From: Bremia lactucae
Lineage: Eukaryota > Oomycota > Peronosporomycetes > Peronosporales > Peronosporaceae
Assembly: GCF_004359215.1 (NCBI RefSeq)
Contig: NC_090613.1
Coordinates: 199,041-263,040, forward strand
DNA: 64,000 nt
Direction: 5' to 3'
The first letter of the stretch is position 1; every line of letters begins with the position of its first letter. Below the pieces are notes generated by a model. That model saw only the letters and a program-made list of their open reading frames with translations, was not told where the DNA came from and made no database searches. Below, one piece after another: positions 53,059-62,750 of this stretch. A program made the position numbers and the translations under genes.

Positions 53059-53690
53059 AAAAACTATGTGACCAATGAATAAAGCACCTCGCAGATCTCC
53101 ACCTCTACATTAAATGTAAATTCTTCTGAAAACCGCGGATGTATAACGCGCTAAAGCTGCCTGACAAAATGAAAACTATGTGAATATAAACAAGGCTGGG
53201 TCACTTTGTAAACCAAACCCAAGTACAATCTAATACTTAACATAAAGAAGTGACATCCCGTTAAGTATACAAATTATACGTGATGAGTCTGGGATACATA
53301 AAGCAACTAAACCCTATTAGAACAACAATATTGAAAATATTATAAAGTAATATCCCGCAAATATTTTATACCTTTCACACTATACTATAATGTATTCAAC
53401 GTTATGAGTTATTGGATTATATGCAGTAGTTTGACATACATATGCTGCCGGTCAAATCCTTTAAGTTAACGGCGGCTATAACATTCCGGCGGATAAGTTA
53501 TAAGAGGGAGGACTGTAACTATAAAAAATTACAACATTTATTAAATAAATGACGTTCAAATGCAACTTCGAAAAAATACACTTTCAAGCTTGACGATTAT
53601 TTCGGCTTTACGTTGCAATTTTATCGAAACGGGCACATTACATTTAACAGTGTGAACCCTCGTGTACGTAACATCATTGTGTAGCCTCCT
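53059..53690. other. Intergenic region, AT-rich
   Basis: No LTR or coding similarity recognised. It separates the retroelement block from the host genes on the right. Confidence 0.6.
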
Positions 53691-53700
53691 TTCATTGGAT
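53688..53700 (+). promoter_or_regulatory. Inr-like start region of the RBM26-like gene
   Basis: CCTTTCATTGGAT resembles the oomycete initiator TCATT. An ATG at 53699 opens a 31-codon frame that ends at 53793, overlapping the main start out of frame. If transcription starts at the CATT, this ATG is too close to the cap to be used efficiently. Confidence 0.35.
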
Positions 53701-53783
53701 GGCTGGACTTCTCGCCTTAGCAGTTATTCTCCGCAGTAGAGCGAGGCCGTACGTCTCCCTCCACACCAGTGACTCCAGAAGAT

Positions 53784-55925
53784 ATGGAAGGTGACGACAG
53801 GGAACTCTTGCGCGAGTGGCTAATTCGTAATCTCGAGCCAGTGTGCGTATCTCCGAGCTGATTCTAAAGGGGGTCTCTGTATCTAATTGTTTTATTGAGC
53901 TGTGCAGATGCGACGCCGATCCAGAGGTGCTGAGTAAGTACGTGCTGGCACTCGTGCAAAATGACCCTTTGAAGCCAGGACTACAAGACACTTGTATATC
54001 TAAATTGGAGGAATTTCTTGGTGATGGTGCGTCTCGCTGCAAACGATAACAAGATGGCGTTGCGTGGCTAAGTATTTTTTTTTCTGTCGTATATAGAAAC
54101 GTCAGGTTTTGTAAGTAAACTCTTTCAGGCATTAATGGACGGATCTTATAAATCCAACAATACGATACACAATGGAGAAGATCAGTCACGTGACGTGAAT
54201 CATTTTGACGACGACTTTACTCCCTGGCGCGAACGCCACCGCTTGGATGAGGAGGACGAGCAATTACGATATAACAAGCGCCGTCGTGACGAGGATTTTA
54301 CGAGAGATGACCACATTAAGCGGCATCAGGGCAGTCCTAGGAGAGATATGGGCGGTCAGCGCCATCCGTATCCTCTGCGTGAAGCAGGGATGCGAGGAGG
54401 ATCAATAGGTGGACGAGGAAGACCCTACGGTATGGGTCGTCGGGACTTTCCTCCAGAGTGGTCAATGCCTCCACAGGTCATGTGGCCGCCGCATTTCCCG
54501 CTCTCTCGTGGCGCCAATTATCCACCCGAGTTTGATCCAAATATATATGTGCCAGAAAATGGGGCAATGATGCCGCCTCCCCAACTGATGATGCCGCATC
54601 CAATGGGTGGTCGTGGTCAGTTTTATTCCGTTGGTGGTCGTGGCGGCCGAGGAGGACGTGGCAATTATTATTCAGGGCGCCACGAGAATGAAAATACCGA
54701 AGCGCTGAGCGCCAAAACGACGCTTTATGTTCGACACGTGGACCCAAAGTACGTCAATATGACCATGCTTAGTCTACATTTTTCAAAATTTGGCAATGTG
54801 GTCAATGTGCAAATGCGACCAAGTGCCAAATGTGCTTTTGTGCAATATGCGACCGAAGAGGACGCTAAAAAAGCATTTCATTCGCCTCTTCCAGTATGCA
54901 ATAATCGGTTTATTTCAGTAAAATGGGCCAAACACGACGCCCAAAGTTTAGAGGAACCTGCTGGAGAGGCGTCTAGTAGCGCTACGACGGGACCAGAAGT
55001 CACGCATGTTGCCGGCGGCGGTAAAGAGAAGGAAGAAGGCGACGGCGAGATGGTCAACGCCCTGCCGGAAATGAATATGACGGCCGAAGAATTGCAAGCT
55101 GCAGCATTAGAAAAAGGTCGTAAAGTATTGGAGGAGAAGCGCGAGTTGCTGGAGAAACAGCGAGCGCTGAAGAAACAGAAGGAGGCACTTATGAGACGCC
55201 AACTGGCGCAACACAAGGAACTTTTGGAGCGAATGAGCTCGAATAGCTCTCAATTTTCGATCGCAGACAAGCGTGATCTCTTGGACAAGATCACGGCCTT
55301 GTCAGCAGATCTAAAGGTTGTCACGCCGCGTCAGTCTACGGTTTCGCCACGGACGGCGACGCTTTCAGGAGAAGCTGACGATTTAAATGGTCTGAAAGCC
55401 GAGCTGAGTGCATTAGAGGCTGAGGCCGGTGATCGCGGAGGCCGTGGTGGCCGATTTTCTGCAGTACGTGGATATCGGGGAGGTCGTGGAGGCCGTGGCC
55501 GTAGAGGGTACGGTCGCGGCTCGCACACTCTTGACAATCGCACGACAATAGTCAAGGTGGCAAATTTGCCAGAGGAGGCATGCGACCCCGTTGTTTTGAC
55601 GCAACACTTTGGCAATTTTGGTGCAGTGGAGCGGGTTGTGATGGATGAGGCAGCGCCCGGCCAAGGGTTTATTAAGTTCCAGGATCGGTATGCTGGACAG
55701 GCCGCACTGACCCACGGAAACGTGTTTGGGGACAAGCAACTCCAGATGGGATGGGTTGAGACACAGGAAGCGCCAGCGGAGCTTAATTCGCCAACAGCAG
55801 CATCTGCGGTCGAGACCGCTGTCACAACTGACTCGAGTAACCAGGTTAGATCTTGTAGAATTTTGATGCTGATGAATTTACTAAACTTCAACGTATTGCT
55901 GGAACAGGTTAGTACGAGCGCATAG
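53784..55925 (+). CDS. RBM26: RBM26/27-like RNA-binding protein
   Basis: Model: exons 53784-53842, 53908-54026, 54097-55844, 55908-55925; about 647 aa. The two 5' introns (65 and 70 bp) were placed by homology to the N-terminal PWI-like region of RBM26/RBM27: the joined exons read CDADPEVLSKYVLALVQND, CISKLEEFLGDE and TSGFVSKLFQALMDGSYK, matching the family pattern. Then come a charged Arg/Asp stretch, RGG-rich segments (about residues 235-250 and 510-535), RRM1 at about 267-340 (TTLYVRHVDPKYVN, NRFISVKWAKHD), a long charged coiled coil (residues 390-470) and RRM2 at about 541-612 (TTIVKVANLPEEACDP, GQGFIKFQD). The CCCH finger of animal RBM26 is not seen. The animal proteins act in nuclear polyadenylated RNA surveillance. 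The last intron (55845-55907, 63 bp) is a multiple of three without stop, so its retention would add 21 residues. Confidence 0.85.
53843..53907 (+). other. Intron 1 of the RBM26-like gene
   Basis: Donor GTGCGT, acceptor TGTGCAG, 65 bp. Splicing joins CTCGAGCCAGT to ATGCGACGCC and yields NLEPVCDADPE, as in RBM26-family proteins. Confidence 0.75.
54027..54096 (+). other. Intron 2 of the RBM26-like gene
   Basis: Donor GTGCGT, acceptor TATATAG, 70 bp. The alternative acceptor TTTCAG at 54128 puts the frame into an early stop, while 54096 restores ETSGFVSKLFQALMDG in frame. Confidence 0.7.
55845..55907 (+). other. Intron 3 of the RBM26-like gene (possibly retained)
   Basis: Donor CAG/GTTAGA, a CTAAAC branch-like site and acceptor AACAG, 63 bp. 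Both spliced and unspliced forms reach the TAG at 55923-55925. A second good donor at 55908 (GTTAGT) and the out-of-frame string FDADEFTKLQRIAGT at 55862-55906 suggest that other 3' exon arrangements are possible. Confidence 0.5.
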
Positions 55926-56905
55926 GACTCGGCTGTTTGATCCATTGCCATCGTCAAGAGCACAGCAGATCGGAGTGTTGAGATGACACAACAGCTATGA
56001 TATTTGGATGCCTTCAAATGGGATATCTTTCCAAAATTTAAGTCGAACTTTAAGGTTTCATTACGATTTTTCAAATTTTATCAAATTACTAATTGTAAAA
56101 GGAATCATGCGACGCCGTGAAATCTAATCAATTGCTACCTACCCCTTCTCATTTGTTGATGGCAACGCAAAAAAGAGACGCGTATCCAAGGCTGATGCAA
56201 AGCCTCCAGCTAAAACTGAGCCTAATACTGTAACGAAGCCAGGCAGAATAAGTACTGGGGTAGAACGAAGCATCGGGATGTAGCGATACCACCTTGAGAC
56301 TTGGACATTGCAGTATAGCAATTTGACCAAGTCTCGGCTCAAGGAGCCAGAATCAGATATAATTTTTAGCAATGAAGTCGTTAAACTGTCGTGCTCAATT
56401 TATTGATCATGGCAGGTTCACGGAAGCAGTGGAATCGAGCATGTTTTTGTTCGTTTACGCCTTGCACATTAACATTCATTACGCAAATAAGCATAATCCA
56501 CATTTTAAAGGTTTACGATTGTAACAGCTGCTCGGTAGAGGAGCGAACTATAGCGCGTAAGTACTTGCTTGTAAGAGCCACCATGCGTGGGACTTGATTG
56601 ATGACGAGTGGACAAACTGCTCAGGCAGGATATGATGGGGCAACATAAAATCCTGCCACATTACTGACGGAGAACTGAAAAAGCCCTCGGTGCCTTTTAT
56701 TTTGCTTTACACGAAAAATAGTGTCACGACGCACGTCTTATCTCTGCACCATGTATTTATAGGTGGGCAGAACTTGTGTTTTACCTCATGCCCCACCCCT
56801 CACTGACAAAAGGGTAATAATGCCCGGCTCGTTACGCCACTCTTGATTGCACCCATCCTATAAACACCGCAATCAGTCGCTAAATTCCCACGACACGCGC
56901 GAGCC
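55926..56905. other. Intergenic region with one odd open stretch
   Basis: Separates the RBM26-like gene from the flippase gene. 56128-56283 (+) is a stop-free 51-codon frame ending at TAG; it reads DGNAKKRRVSKADAKPPAKT and looks protein-like, so it could be an unplaced last exon of the upstream gene. The rest shows no coding signal that I can support. Confidence 0.45.
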
Positions 56906-59900
56906 ATGGACGGCCAAGCGAGTGATGCGGAGCCGCCACCGTCGCTCCAGGCACAGTACCATCGCTTGCAGCCATCGCCTAATTCTGCGGATACTTCGAG
57001 TGAGCGCACGGCTTTTAATCCGTCCAAGTACTTCCATCGAAATCAGACTGTGGAGGTGCTATCGCGTCATCCCGCAGGGGCTTCGGGCTTACTCATCGAT
57101 CGACTGAATTCGGACCTATTCCGCACGCTCACTTCGAGTCAGCTGCTTAATGTTCGTCAGCGTCTCTTAAATGACGGTGCAAGCTCGCGAACCGAGCTAC
57201 TAACGCGCCTTGGTACTGCTAGCACCCCCACGACCGCCTCGAACGCGGGCTATTTCCGCAGATTTCATCGCAATTTGCCACGACCGCTTCGATTTCGACA
57301 GAATACACGCTCGACTACGCGCTACATTGATCCTGCAAATGCCGCGTCCCTGCGGTCGCGTGTACGCGCGAGACAAGAGCAAGAACAGGCTCGAAACGAG
57401 GGCTTTGACGACGAGCCCTCGCCTCATTCTGGTGCGCGCGATATGACGGATTTTGAAAAGGAAATGACAAGTATTCAGAATGGCACGAACGCTGGAATGA
57501 ATGCAAGCCCGAAAGCAAGCCACAAAGTGCTGGATCGAATGAGCAGTTTAATGTCTACGGACTCCCAGGGCATTTCAGGTGGTGCTCGTACTCAGTATAA
57601 GATTGTCAAGATAAATGACGGACACAATGCTCCGAAGCGCGAGCCACTCGATGGAGACGGAGACGAGAGCGACGAGTATTTTTTTGTATCGAATGAGGTT
57701 ACGACGTCTCAGTATACATGGTGGAGTTTCGTACCAGTGTTTCTCTATCTAACGTTTCAAAAGACGGCAAATTTGTATTTCTTGCTGATTGGTATATTTC
57801 AAATGATCCCATCCGTATCCCCAACGAATGGAGTGCCGCTCCAATTTATGCCACTGGCATTTGTGATTATTATCGATGGCCTCTTTGCGGGATACGAAGA
57901 TCACAAGCGACACCAGGCGGACGATTTTGCCAACTCGGCCATCACGCGGGTATTTAATCGTCAATTGCGTGAGTTTGAAGAAGTTGAGTGGCGAGAGCTG
58001 AAAGTTGGCGATTTCGTCAAGGTAGCGAATCATGAGATTTTGCCAGCAGATGTTATGATTCTCGCTGTCATTCCTGCGGAAGGGGCGCGTTCGGGTGGCA
58101 ATATGGGCCTTTGTTATGTCGAGACGAAAAATCTTGATGGCGAGACGAATCTCAAGTTGCGCGAAGCACCGTCACTGACACGAAATATGTTTATGAACGA
58201 AGACGAAGCGGGGTACATCGTTCAAGGGTACGTGGAAAGCGAGCTTCCGAATGGAGATATCAACACGTACTCGGGTACGCTTTACCTCGAAGAAAACCCG
58301 CTTGGCGGAGCTGCCGAAGGCGTTCCTTTATCTTTAAAAAACATGCTGATGCGTGGAAGTAAACTGCGGAATACCAGTTTTGCGTACGGGTTGGTGGTAA
58401 ACACCGGTGTCGATACCAAAATAATGATGAGCTCCGGCGACGAATTTCCTGTAAAAGCCTCATCAATTGCTGAAATGACGAACCGACAGATAATTATTGT
58501 GGTCGTGATTCTCATGATCATGTCGCTAATTGGTGCAATTGGCGATCGCATATGGATGGGCGGCTTAGTGATTCCGCAGTATTTGGAACTCGAAGACTAT
58601 GACGATTCGGTGATTGAAGTGTTTATTTATTTTATCACGACGCTGGCGTCGATGGTGCCCATTACACTTTATGTCGCGATTACGCTTGTCAAGGCTTTGC
58701 AAGGGTATTTTATGGAGAGTGATCTCGACATGTACGACGAAGAGAGTAGTACGCCTATGAAAGTCCGAAACATGCAATTAAATGAGCAATTAGGCGAAAT
58801 CTCGCACATTTTTTCGGATAAAACAGGCACGTTAACTTGCAACAAGATGGAGTTTCGAAAGTGCAGTATTGGCGGTCGAAGTTACGGTAAAGGAACGACA
58901 GCCATCGGCCTAGCGGCTCGCATGCGGAATGATTTTAAAGGATATATGGCTCTTGAGGACGATTTAGGCGACGAAACCGCGGACATTCCGTTGATGGGTG
59001 AAGTGTCGGTGCCAAACGTGAATTTTAAAGATCCGAGCATGTGGTGTGATTTGAAAAACCAAAGTCATCCGCAAAGTGGCAAGATTGAGGAGTTTATGAC
59101 ATTGCTTGCATTGTGTCACGGCGTTTTGATTGAACGTCACGATCCAACGGAAGAGGACGCAAGTCCTGCTATTGAGTACTCGGCGTCGTCTCCGGATGAG
59201 CTGGCCCTTGTGTGTGGTGCCAAGTTTTTTGGCTACGAGTTTATTGAACGAGAACCCGGTAGTGTCTCCATTCGTAAGCCCGATGGCGTCGTAGATCAGT
59301 ACGACATCCTCGAAGTGTTTGAATTCGACTCGAATCGTAAGCGCATGTCTGTAATTGTTCAACGACGGAAACGCGATGATGAACTTCGTCAGATGTCGGA
59401 ATCGGACGAAGATGACGTCTTACTTCTCACGAAAGGAGCTGATAGTATGCTGTTTCCTCGCCTTGCGCCTATGTCGGAGAATAATCAACGCATTCGCGAA
59501 GTCACTGAGAAACATCTTGAAGCATTTGCGCAAGACGGTCTTCGAACACTCGTCGTTTGTGCGAAGAAGATTCGTCCTGAAGATTGGGAGCAGTTTCACG
59601 CCCAGTATCGTCTCGTGTCGTCGGACTTGAGTGTCGTTGAAGCCAAGTCCCGTGGTGAACCGAACGCGATCAATAAGATAGAAGATCAAGTGGAGTCGAA
59701 TTTGGAAATCCTTGGAGCGACAGCCATTGAAGATCGTTTACAGGATGGTGTGCCGGAGTCGATGGAGGCGTTGGCTAAAGCTGGCATTTGTATTTGGGTG
59801 CTGACTGGAGACATGGAAGAGACGGCGATAAACATTGGCTACGCTTGTCGGTTGCTGAACAACGACATGCAGCGTCACGTGATCAACGAGGCCAAGTACC

Positions 59901-61894
59901 GCACGAAAGGCTCGATTTTGCGGAAGCTTGACAAGATTTTTCATTCGATATATGACGCAAAAGAGAATTCGGTAGAGTCGTCTCTTGCAGCGACTCCGTC
60001 AGATTCATCGCTTTTGTTGGGTCAAGCAGAACACGCGTTAGTGATCGATGGAGCATCTCTTACTAAAATTCTTGAAGATCCGCTGTTTAATTTGCATCTC
60101 TTGCGCGTGGCGCTGCTGTGCAAAGTCGTCGTCGCATGTCGTGTTTCTCCGCAACAAAAGGCGCAGCTGGTGGAGCTCGTGAAGCTCAATGTTCCTGAGT
60201 CTCACACCCTTTCGATCGGGGATGGCGCGAATGATGTGCCGATGATCCAGAGCGCTCATATTGGCGTCGGAATTAGTGGTCAGGAAGGACTGCAAGCGGT
60301 GAATAGCTCGGACTACGCCTTGGCCCAATTTCGATTCCTCAGTAATTTAATTTTGGTCCACGGTCGATGGAACTACAATCGGGTTACAGCTCTTGTGGTC
60401 TACACTTTCTATACAAACATTGCGTACAATACATCCATGTTTTGGTACACGTTGTGGCCGACGGCGTACTCTGGGACGATGATATATTCGGCATTGATCC
60501 AGCAAGGCTTTAATGTCATCTTTACGGCACTTCCGATCCTCATCTATTCAGCGTATGACAAGGACATCCCGAAGAATACGGTGCTTGAATATCCAGCATT
60601 GTACCATGCAGAGTTACGAAAATCGAGCTTTTTTTCTCATTTGATGTTTTGGAAGTGGGTGTTTCTTGGGATCATCGACTCAGTGGGGGTGTATTTTGCG
60701 ACTTTGGCAGCTGGTTGGAATATCGAACGAGGTGGCAACACGGTTGAGTATCTTTCGTTAGGAACTTTGGGCTGGACGATTCTCTGTATCCTTATGAATG
60801 CTCGTTTTTGCTTGCTCGCCAATTCCTGGGATGTTCTAACATGCTCGAGTATGGTCGTGACAGTCGTGTCGATCTACCTCGCCCAGTATGTGGTTGATCA
60901 GATCAATTGGTCTTTTGATACAGACTCTTTGCCGTGGCAATACGGACGGGCCCAATTCTGGTTTGGTCAATTAATTGCTGTCGCTGGCATTTTATTGAAA
61001 GACATTTTATACGAAGGATATCGCCGTCGTTTTAACCCCGACTATATAGATCTCGTGACGGAATCACTAACTGATAAGGCGTCCATGTCTCGCGAAGAGC
61101 TGAAGAACTTTCAACCTCCACAGGCCAATTATTTAAATCCGGAATTGGCTGGCATGATGGATTTCCAAGACCGTCGGGTCCACGAGAGTACTCCCGTGCG
61201 ATACGCGGCTCCTGGACGCTCAAAACTATACACTGGGTTTGCGTTTGATCAGCCTGCGAATATCATCAATTGGATTCTCACGGGGACGAACAATAGTGGC
61301 GGTCAAAATAGTCGCAAGAGCATCAATGCTAACATGCGTCATGCCATTTTGAATTCGGATGACCCCGTGTTTTTTGAAAACCAGCGTTATCAACCCTTTT
61401 GCGGCTATGGCAGCTCGTTTCCAGGATATTTGCTCCCCACAGATCGCAAGCGCTGGAGCGATCGGTCTGGTAAAGTCAGCGCACAGGCGATACCTCTTGC
61501 AGGCTTGGAATTGGATCTCGAAGTGCCCGGGTGTGACGCCGAAGGGTGGGTGTATGAAAAGGATTTTGCCTTCTTTCCATCGACGATCGAGAACGAGGAG
61601 GATGAAATTGAAGACGAAGACGATTTTCAAATTAGTGATTCTCGACGAAGCAGCATTGGAGCGTTCCGAATGTCTCGAAAAAAGAGCAAGAAGAAAAAAG
61701 GCAAGAAAATGCGTCCCCATCACGGGCTGGTGCGACGTCGGGAGTGGAAACTCTCGAGTGAATATAAGGCGCAGACCTCAGAAGACGCACGTCGCTGCCG
61801 TGAGTCAAATGAAAGCAGAAGTTCCGTCGTGGACGACCCGGACGAACATCGTCGACAGTCGACGACGCAGTCGCCTATGCAATCTTCAGGATAA
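56906..61894 (+). CDS. P4-type ATPase (phospholipid flippase)
   Basis: 1662 aa, a single open frame, ATG in a good context (GAGCCATGGA). An N-terminal polar extension of about 250 residues precedes the P4-type core. Motifs: DGETNLKLREAP at 411-422 (the P4 actuator motif), the phosphorylation site DKTGTLTCNKMEF with Asp638, the nucleotide-binding part with SPDELALVCGAKFFGYEF, TGDMEETAINIGYACRL at 967-983 (P-domain; Met where Lys is common in P4 members) and GDGANDVPMIQ with Asp1106. Hydrophobic segments lie at about 270-330, 530-600 and 1150-1370. A cytosolic tail of about 290 residues ends in acidic (NEEDEIEDEDD) and Lys-rich (KKSKKKKGKK) stretches. P4-ATPases move phospholipids from the outer to the cytosolic leaflet. 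The class is certain; substrate and membrane are not. It is longer than most family members (about 1100-1300 aa) because of both extensions. Confidence 0.93.
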   Translation: MDGQASDAEPPPSLQAQYHRLQPSPNSADTSSERTAFNPSKYFHRNQTVEVLSRHPAGASGLLIDRLNSDLFRTLTSSQLLNVRQRLLNDGASSRTELLTRLGTASTPTTASNAGYFRRFHRNLPRPLRFRQNTRSTTRYIDPANAASLRSRVRARQEQEQARNEGFDDEPSPHSGARDMTDFEKEMTSIQNGTNAGMNASPKASHKVLDRMSSLMSTDSQGISGGARTQYKIVKINDGHNAPKREPLDGDGDESDEYFFVSNEVTTSQYTWWSFVPVFLYLTFQKTANLYFLLIGIFQMIPSVSPTNGVPLQFMPLAFVIIIDGLFAGYEDHKRHQADDFANSAITRVFNRQLREFEEVEWRELKVGDFVKVANHEILPADVMILAVIPAEGARSGGNMGLCYVETKNLDGETNLKLREAPSLTRNMFMNEDEAGYIVQGYVESELPNGDINTYSGTLYLEENPLGGAAEGVPLSLKNMLMRGSKLRNTSFAYGLVVNTGVDTKIMMSSGDEFPVKASSIAEMTNRQIIIVVVILMIMSLIGAIGDRIWMGGLVIPQYLELEDYDDSVIEVFIYFITTLASMVPITLYVAITLVKALQGYFMESDLDMYDEESSTPMKVRNMQLNEQLGEISHIFSDKTGTLTCNKMEFRKCSIGGRSYGKGTTAIGLAARMRNDFKGYMALEDDLGDETADIPLMGEVSVPNVNFKDPSMWCDLKNQSHPQSGKIEEFMTLLALCHGVLIERHDPTEEDASPAIEYSASSPDELALVCGAKFFGYEFIEREPGSVSIRKPDGVVDQYDILEVFEFDSNRKRMSVIVQRRKRDDELRQMSESDEDDVLLLTKGADSMLFPRLAPMSENNQRIREVTEKHLEAFAQDGLRTLVVCAKKIRPEDWEQFHAQYRLVSSDLSVVEAKSRGEPNAINKIEDQVESNLEILGATAIEDRLQDGVPESMEALAKAGICIWVLTGDMEETAINIGYACRLLNNDMQRHVINEAKYRTKGSILRKLDKIFHSIYDAKENSVESSLAATPSDSSLLLGQAEHALVIDGASLTKILEDPLFNLHLLRVALLCKVVVACRVSPQQKAQLVELVKLNVPESHTLSIGDGANDVPMIQSAHIGVGISGQEGLQAVNSSDYALAQFRFLSNLILVHGRWNYNRVTALVVYTFYTNIAYNTSMFWYTLWPTAYSGTMIYSALIQQGFNVIFTALPILIYSAYDKDIPKNTVLEYPALYHAELRKSSFFSHLMFWKWVFLGIIDSVGVYFATLAAGWNIERGGNTVEYLSLGTLGWTILCILMNARFCLLANSWDVLTCSSMVVTVVSIYLAQYVVDQINWSFDTDSLPWQYGRAQFWFGQLIAVAGILLKDILYEGYRRRFNPDYIDLVTESLTDKASMSREELKNFQPPQANYLNPELAGMMDFQDRRVHESTPVRYAAPGRSKLYTGFAFDQPANIINWILTGTNNSGGQNSRKSINANMRHAILNSDDPVFFENQRYQPFCGYGSSFPGYLLPTDRKRWSDRSGKVSAQAIPLAGLELDLEVPGCDAEGWVYEKDFAFFPSTIENEEDEIEDEDDFQISDSRRSSIGAFRMSRKKSKKKKGKKMRPHHGLVRRREWKLSSEYKAQTSEDARRCRESNESRSSVVDDPDEHRRQSTTQSPMQSSG

Positions 61895-62180
61895 TTTTAT
61901 TGAAATATTAAACTCGGGGGTAGTTTGTAGAAATTTAGCACTCTTTGTGCATGTATTAAGAAAACACGCGTTTTTAATCGCAGCGTGTCCGTGGCAATCA
62001 TTAAATTGACATGAAGGTATGAGCTCTTTAGTAAAGTATAATGATGATTTTGAATACTTTCGTGAAATACAGAGAAGTAAAATTACGCATTTTCGTGTCG
62101 AAAATAGAGAAACATCTAAAGCAGTGGCAGAAAATGAAATCTAGAAATGCGCCTTACACAGCATCAAACTTCACAGGTGA
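61895..62180. other. Short convergent intergenic region
   Basis: 286 bp between stop codons of the flippase gene (+) and the small PX gene (-). Shared 3' flank; no gene seen. Confidence 0.7.
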
Positions 62181-62669
62181 TCAGCACTGAACAAATTTTT
62201 GAAAGGCCTCTTTGTTGGCTAACTCAGCGTCGTTGGCGATGGCATTTAGTACGATAATCAGCTGCATCTCGCGCTCTTGAATCAAGTCTGGGTTGTGTTT
62301 ACCTCGCAATTTCGAGCCCAAGCCTGAGAAGGGCAAAGCTGGTAAGGTTTTAGGATTATTCAGAGCCTTGACAAGCGCTTTAAAGTCGCTAAATCGCTTC
62401 TTAGAACTGGACTTGCCCTCGACAATGTAAAAAACAACACCCGCCTCATCAATCTCGTGGCCCTTGATTTTAAATTGTTCCGTCGTGGGTTCCTCAGCCG
62501 TCTCAGCCTCAGGCTCTGTCGGTAAATCGATCTTCTCCGTTGTGGGTTGCTCGACTTCCGCAACGGAATCCTCAGCAACGACAGGTTTCGTCTCAGCGGG
62601 TACGACCTCAATCTCCGGTGAGCTCGCGTCAATTACATTGTCTTCCGTCTTGGATTGAGCGCAGCCCAT
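62181..62669 (-). CDS. Small PX-domain protein, predicted N-myristoylated
   Basis: 162 aa from ATG at 62667-62669. The N-terminus MGCAQSK fits N-myristoylation (Gly2, Ser6) with Cys3 available for palmitoylation, as in Src-type membrane proteins; removal of Met and lipidation is inferred. Residues 10-65 are acidic and low-complexity (TEPEAETAEEPTTEQ). Residues about 66-161 are a compact PX domain: FKIKGHEIDEAGVVFYIVEG, KKRFSDFKALVKAL (the RFSDF signature at 92-96), a Pro-rich turn (LPALPFSG) and the C-terminal helices (DLIQEREMQLIIVLNAI). Lipid anchor plus PX suggests membrane attachment and phosphoinositide sensing. No intron needed. It shares only the PX fold with the protein at 28877-29638. 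Confidence 0.85.
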   Translation of the reverse strand: MGCAQSKTEDNVIDASSPEIEVVPAETKPVVAEDSVAEVEQPTTEKIDLPTEPEAETAEEPTTEQFKIKGHEIDEAGVVFYIVEGKSSSKKRFSDFKALVKALNNPKTLPALPFSGLGSKLRGKHNPDLIQEREMQLIIVLNAIANDAELANKEAFQKFVQC

Positions 62670-62727
62670 CGTAAACTTGTGACTGGGATTGAAAGAAGTC
62701 GATGCGAAGACTTGAACAGCTTAAAGC

Positions 62728-62750
62728 GAGTTTAATAGTGAGCAATCAAC
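62728..62750 (-). promoter_or_regulatory. Inr-like element of the small PX gene
   Basis: On the minus strand GATTGCTCACTATTAAACTC lies about 65 bp before the start codon; GCTCACTATT is close to the oomycete initiator GCTCATT(Y). Confidence 0.4.

Noticed and set aside
55331..56074. 247-codon minus-strand ORF
   Set aside because: It is the complement of the RRM2/RGG part of the RBM26-like gene; the plus strand has clear domains.
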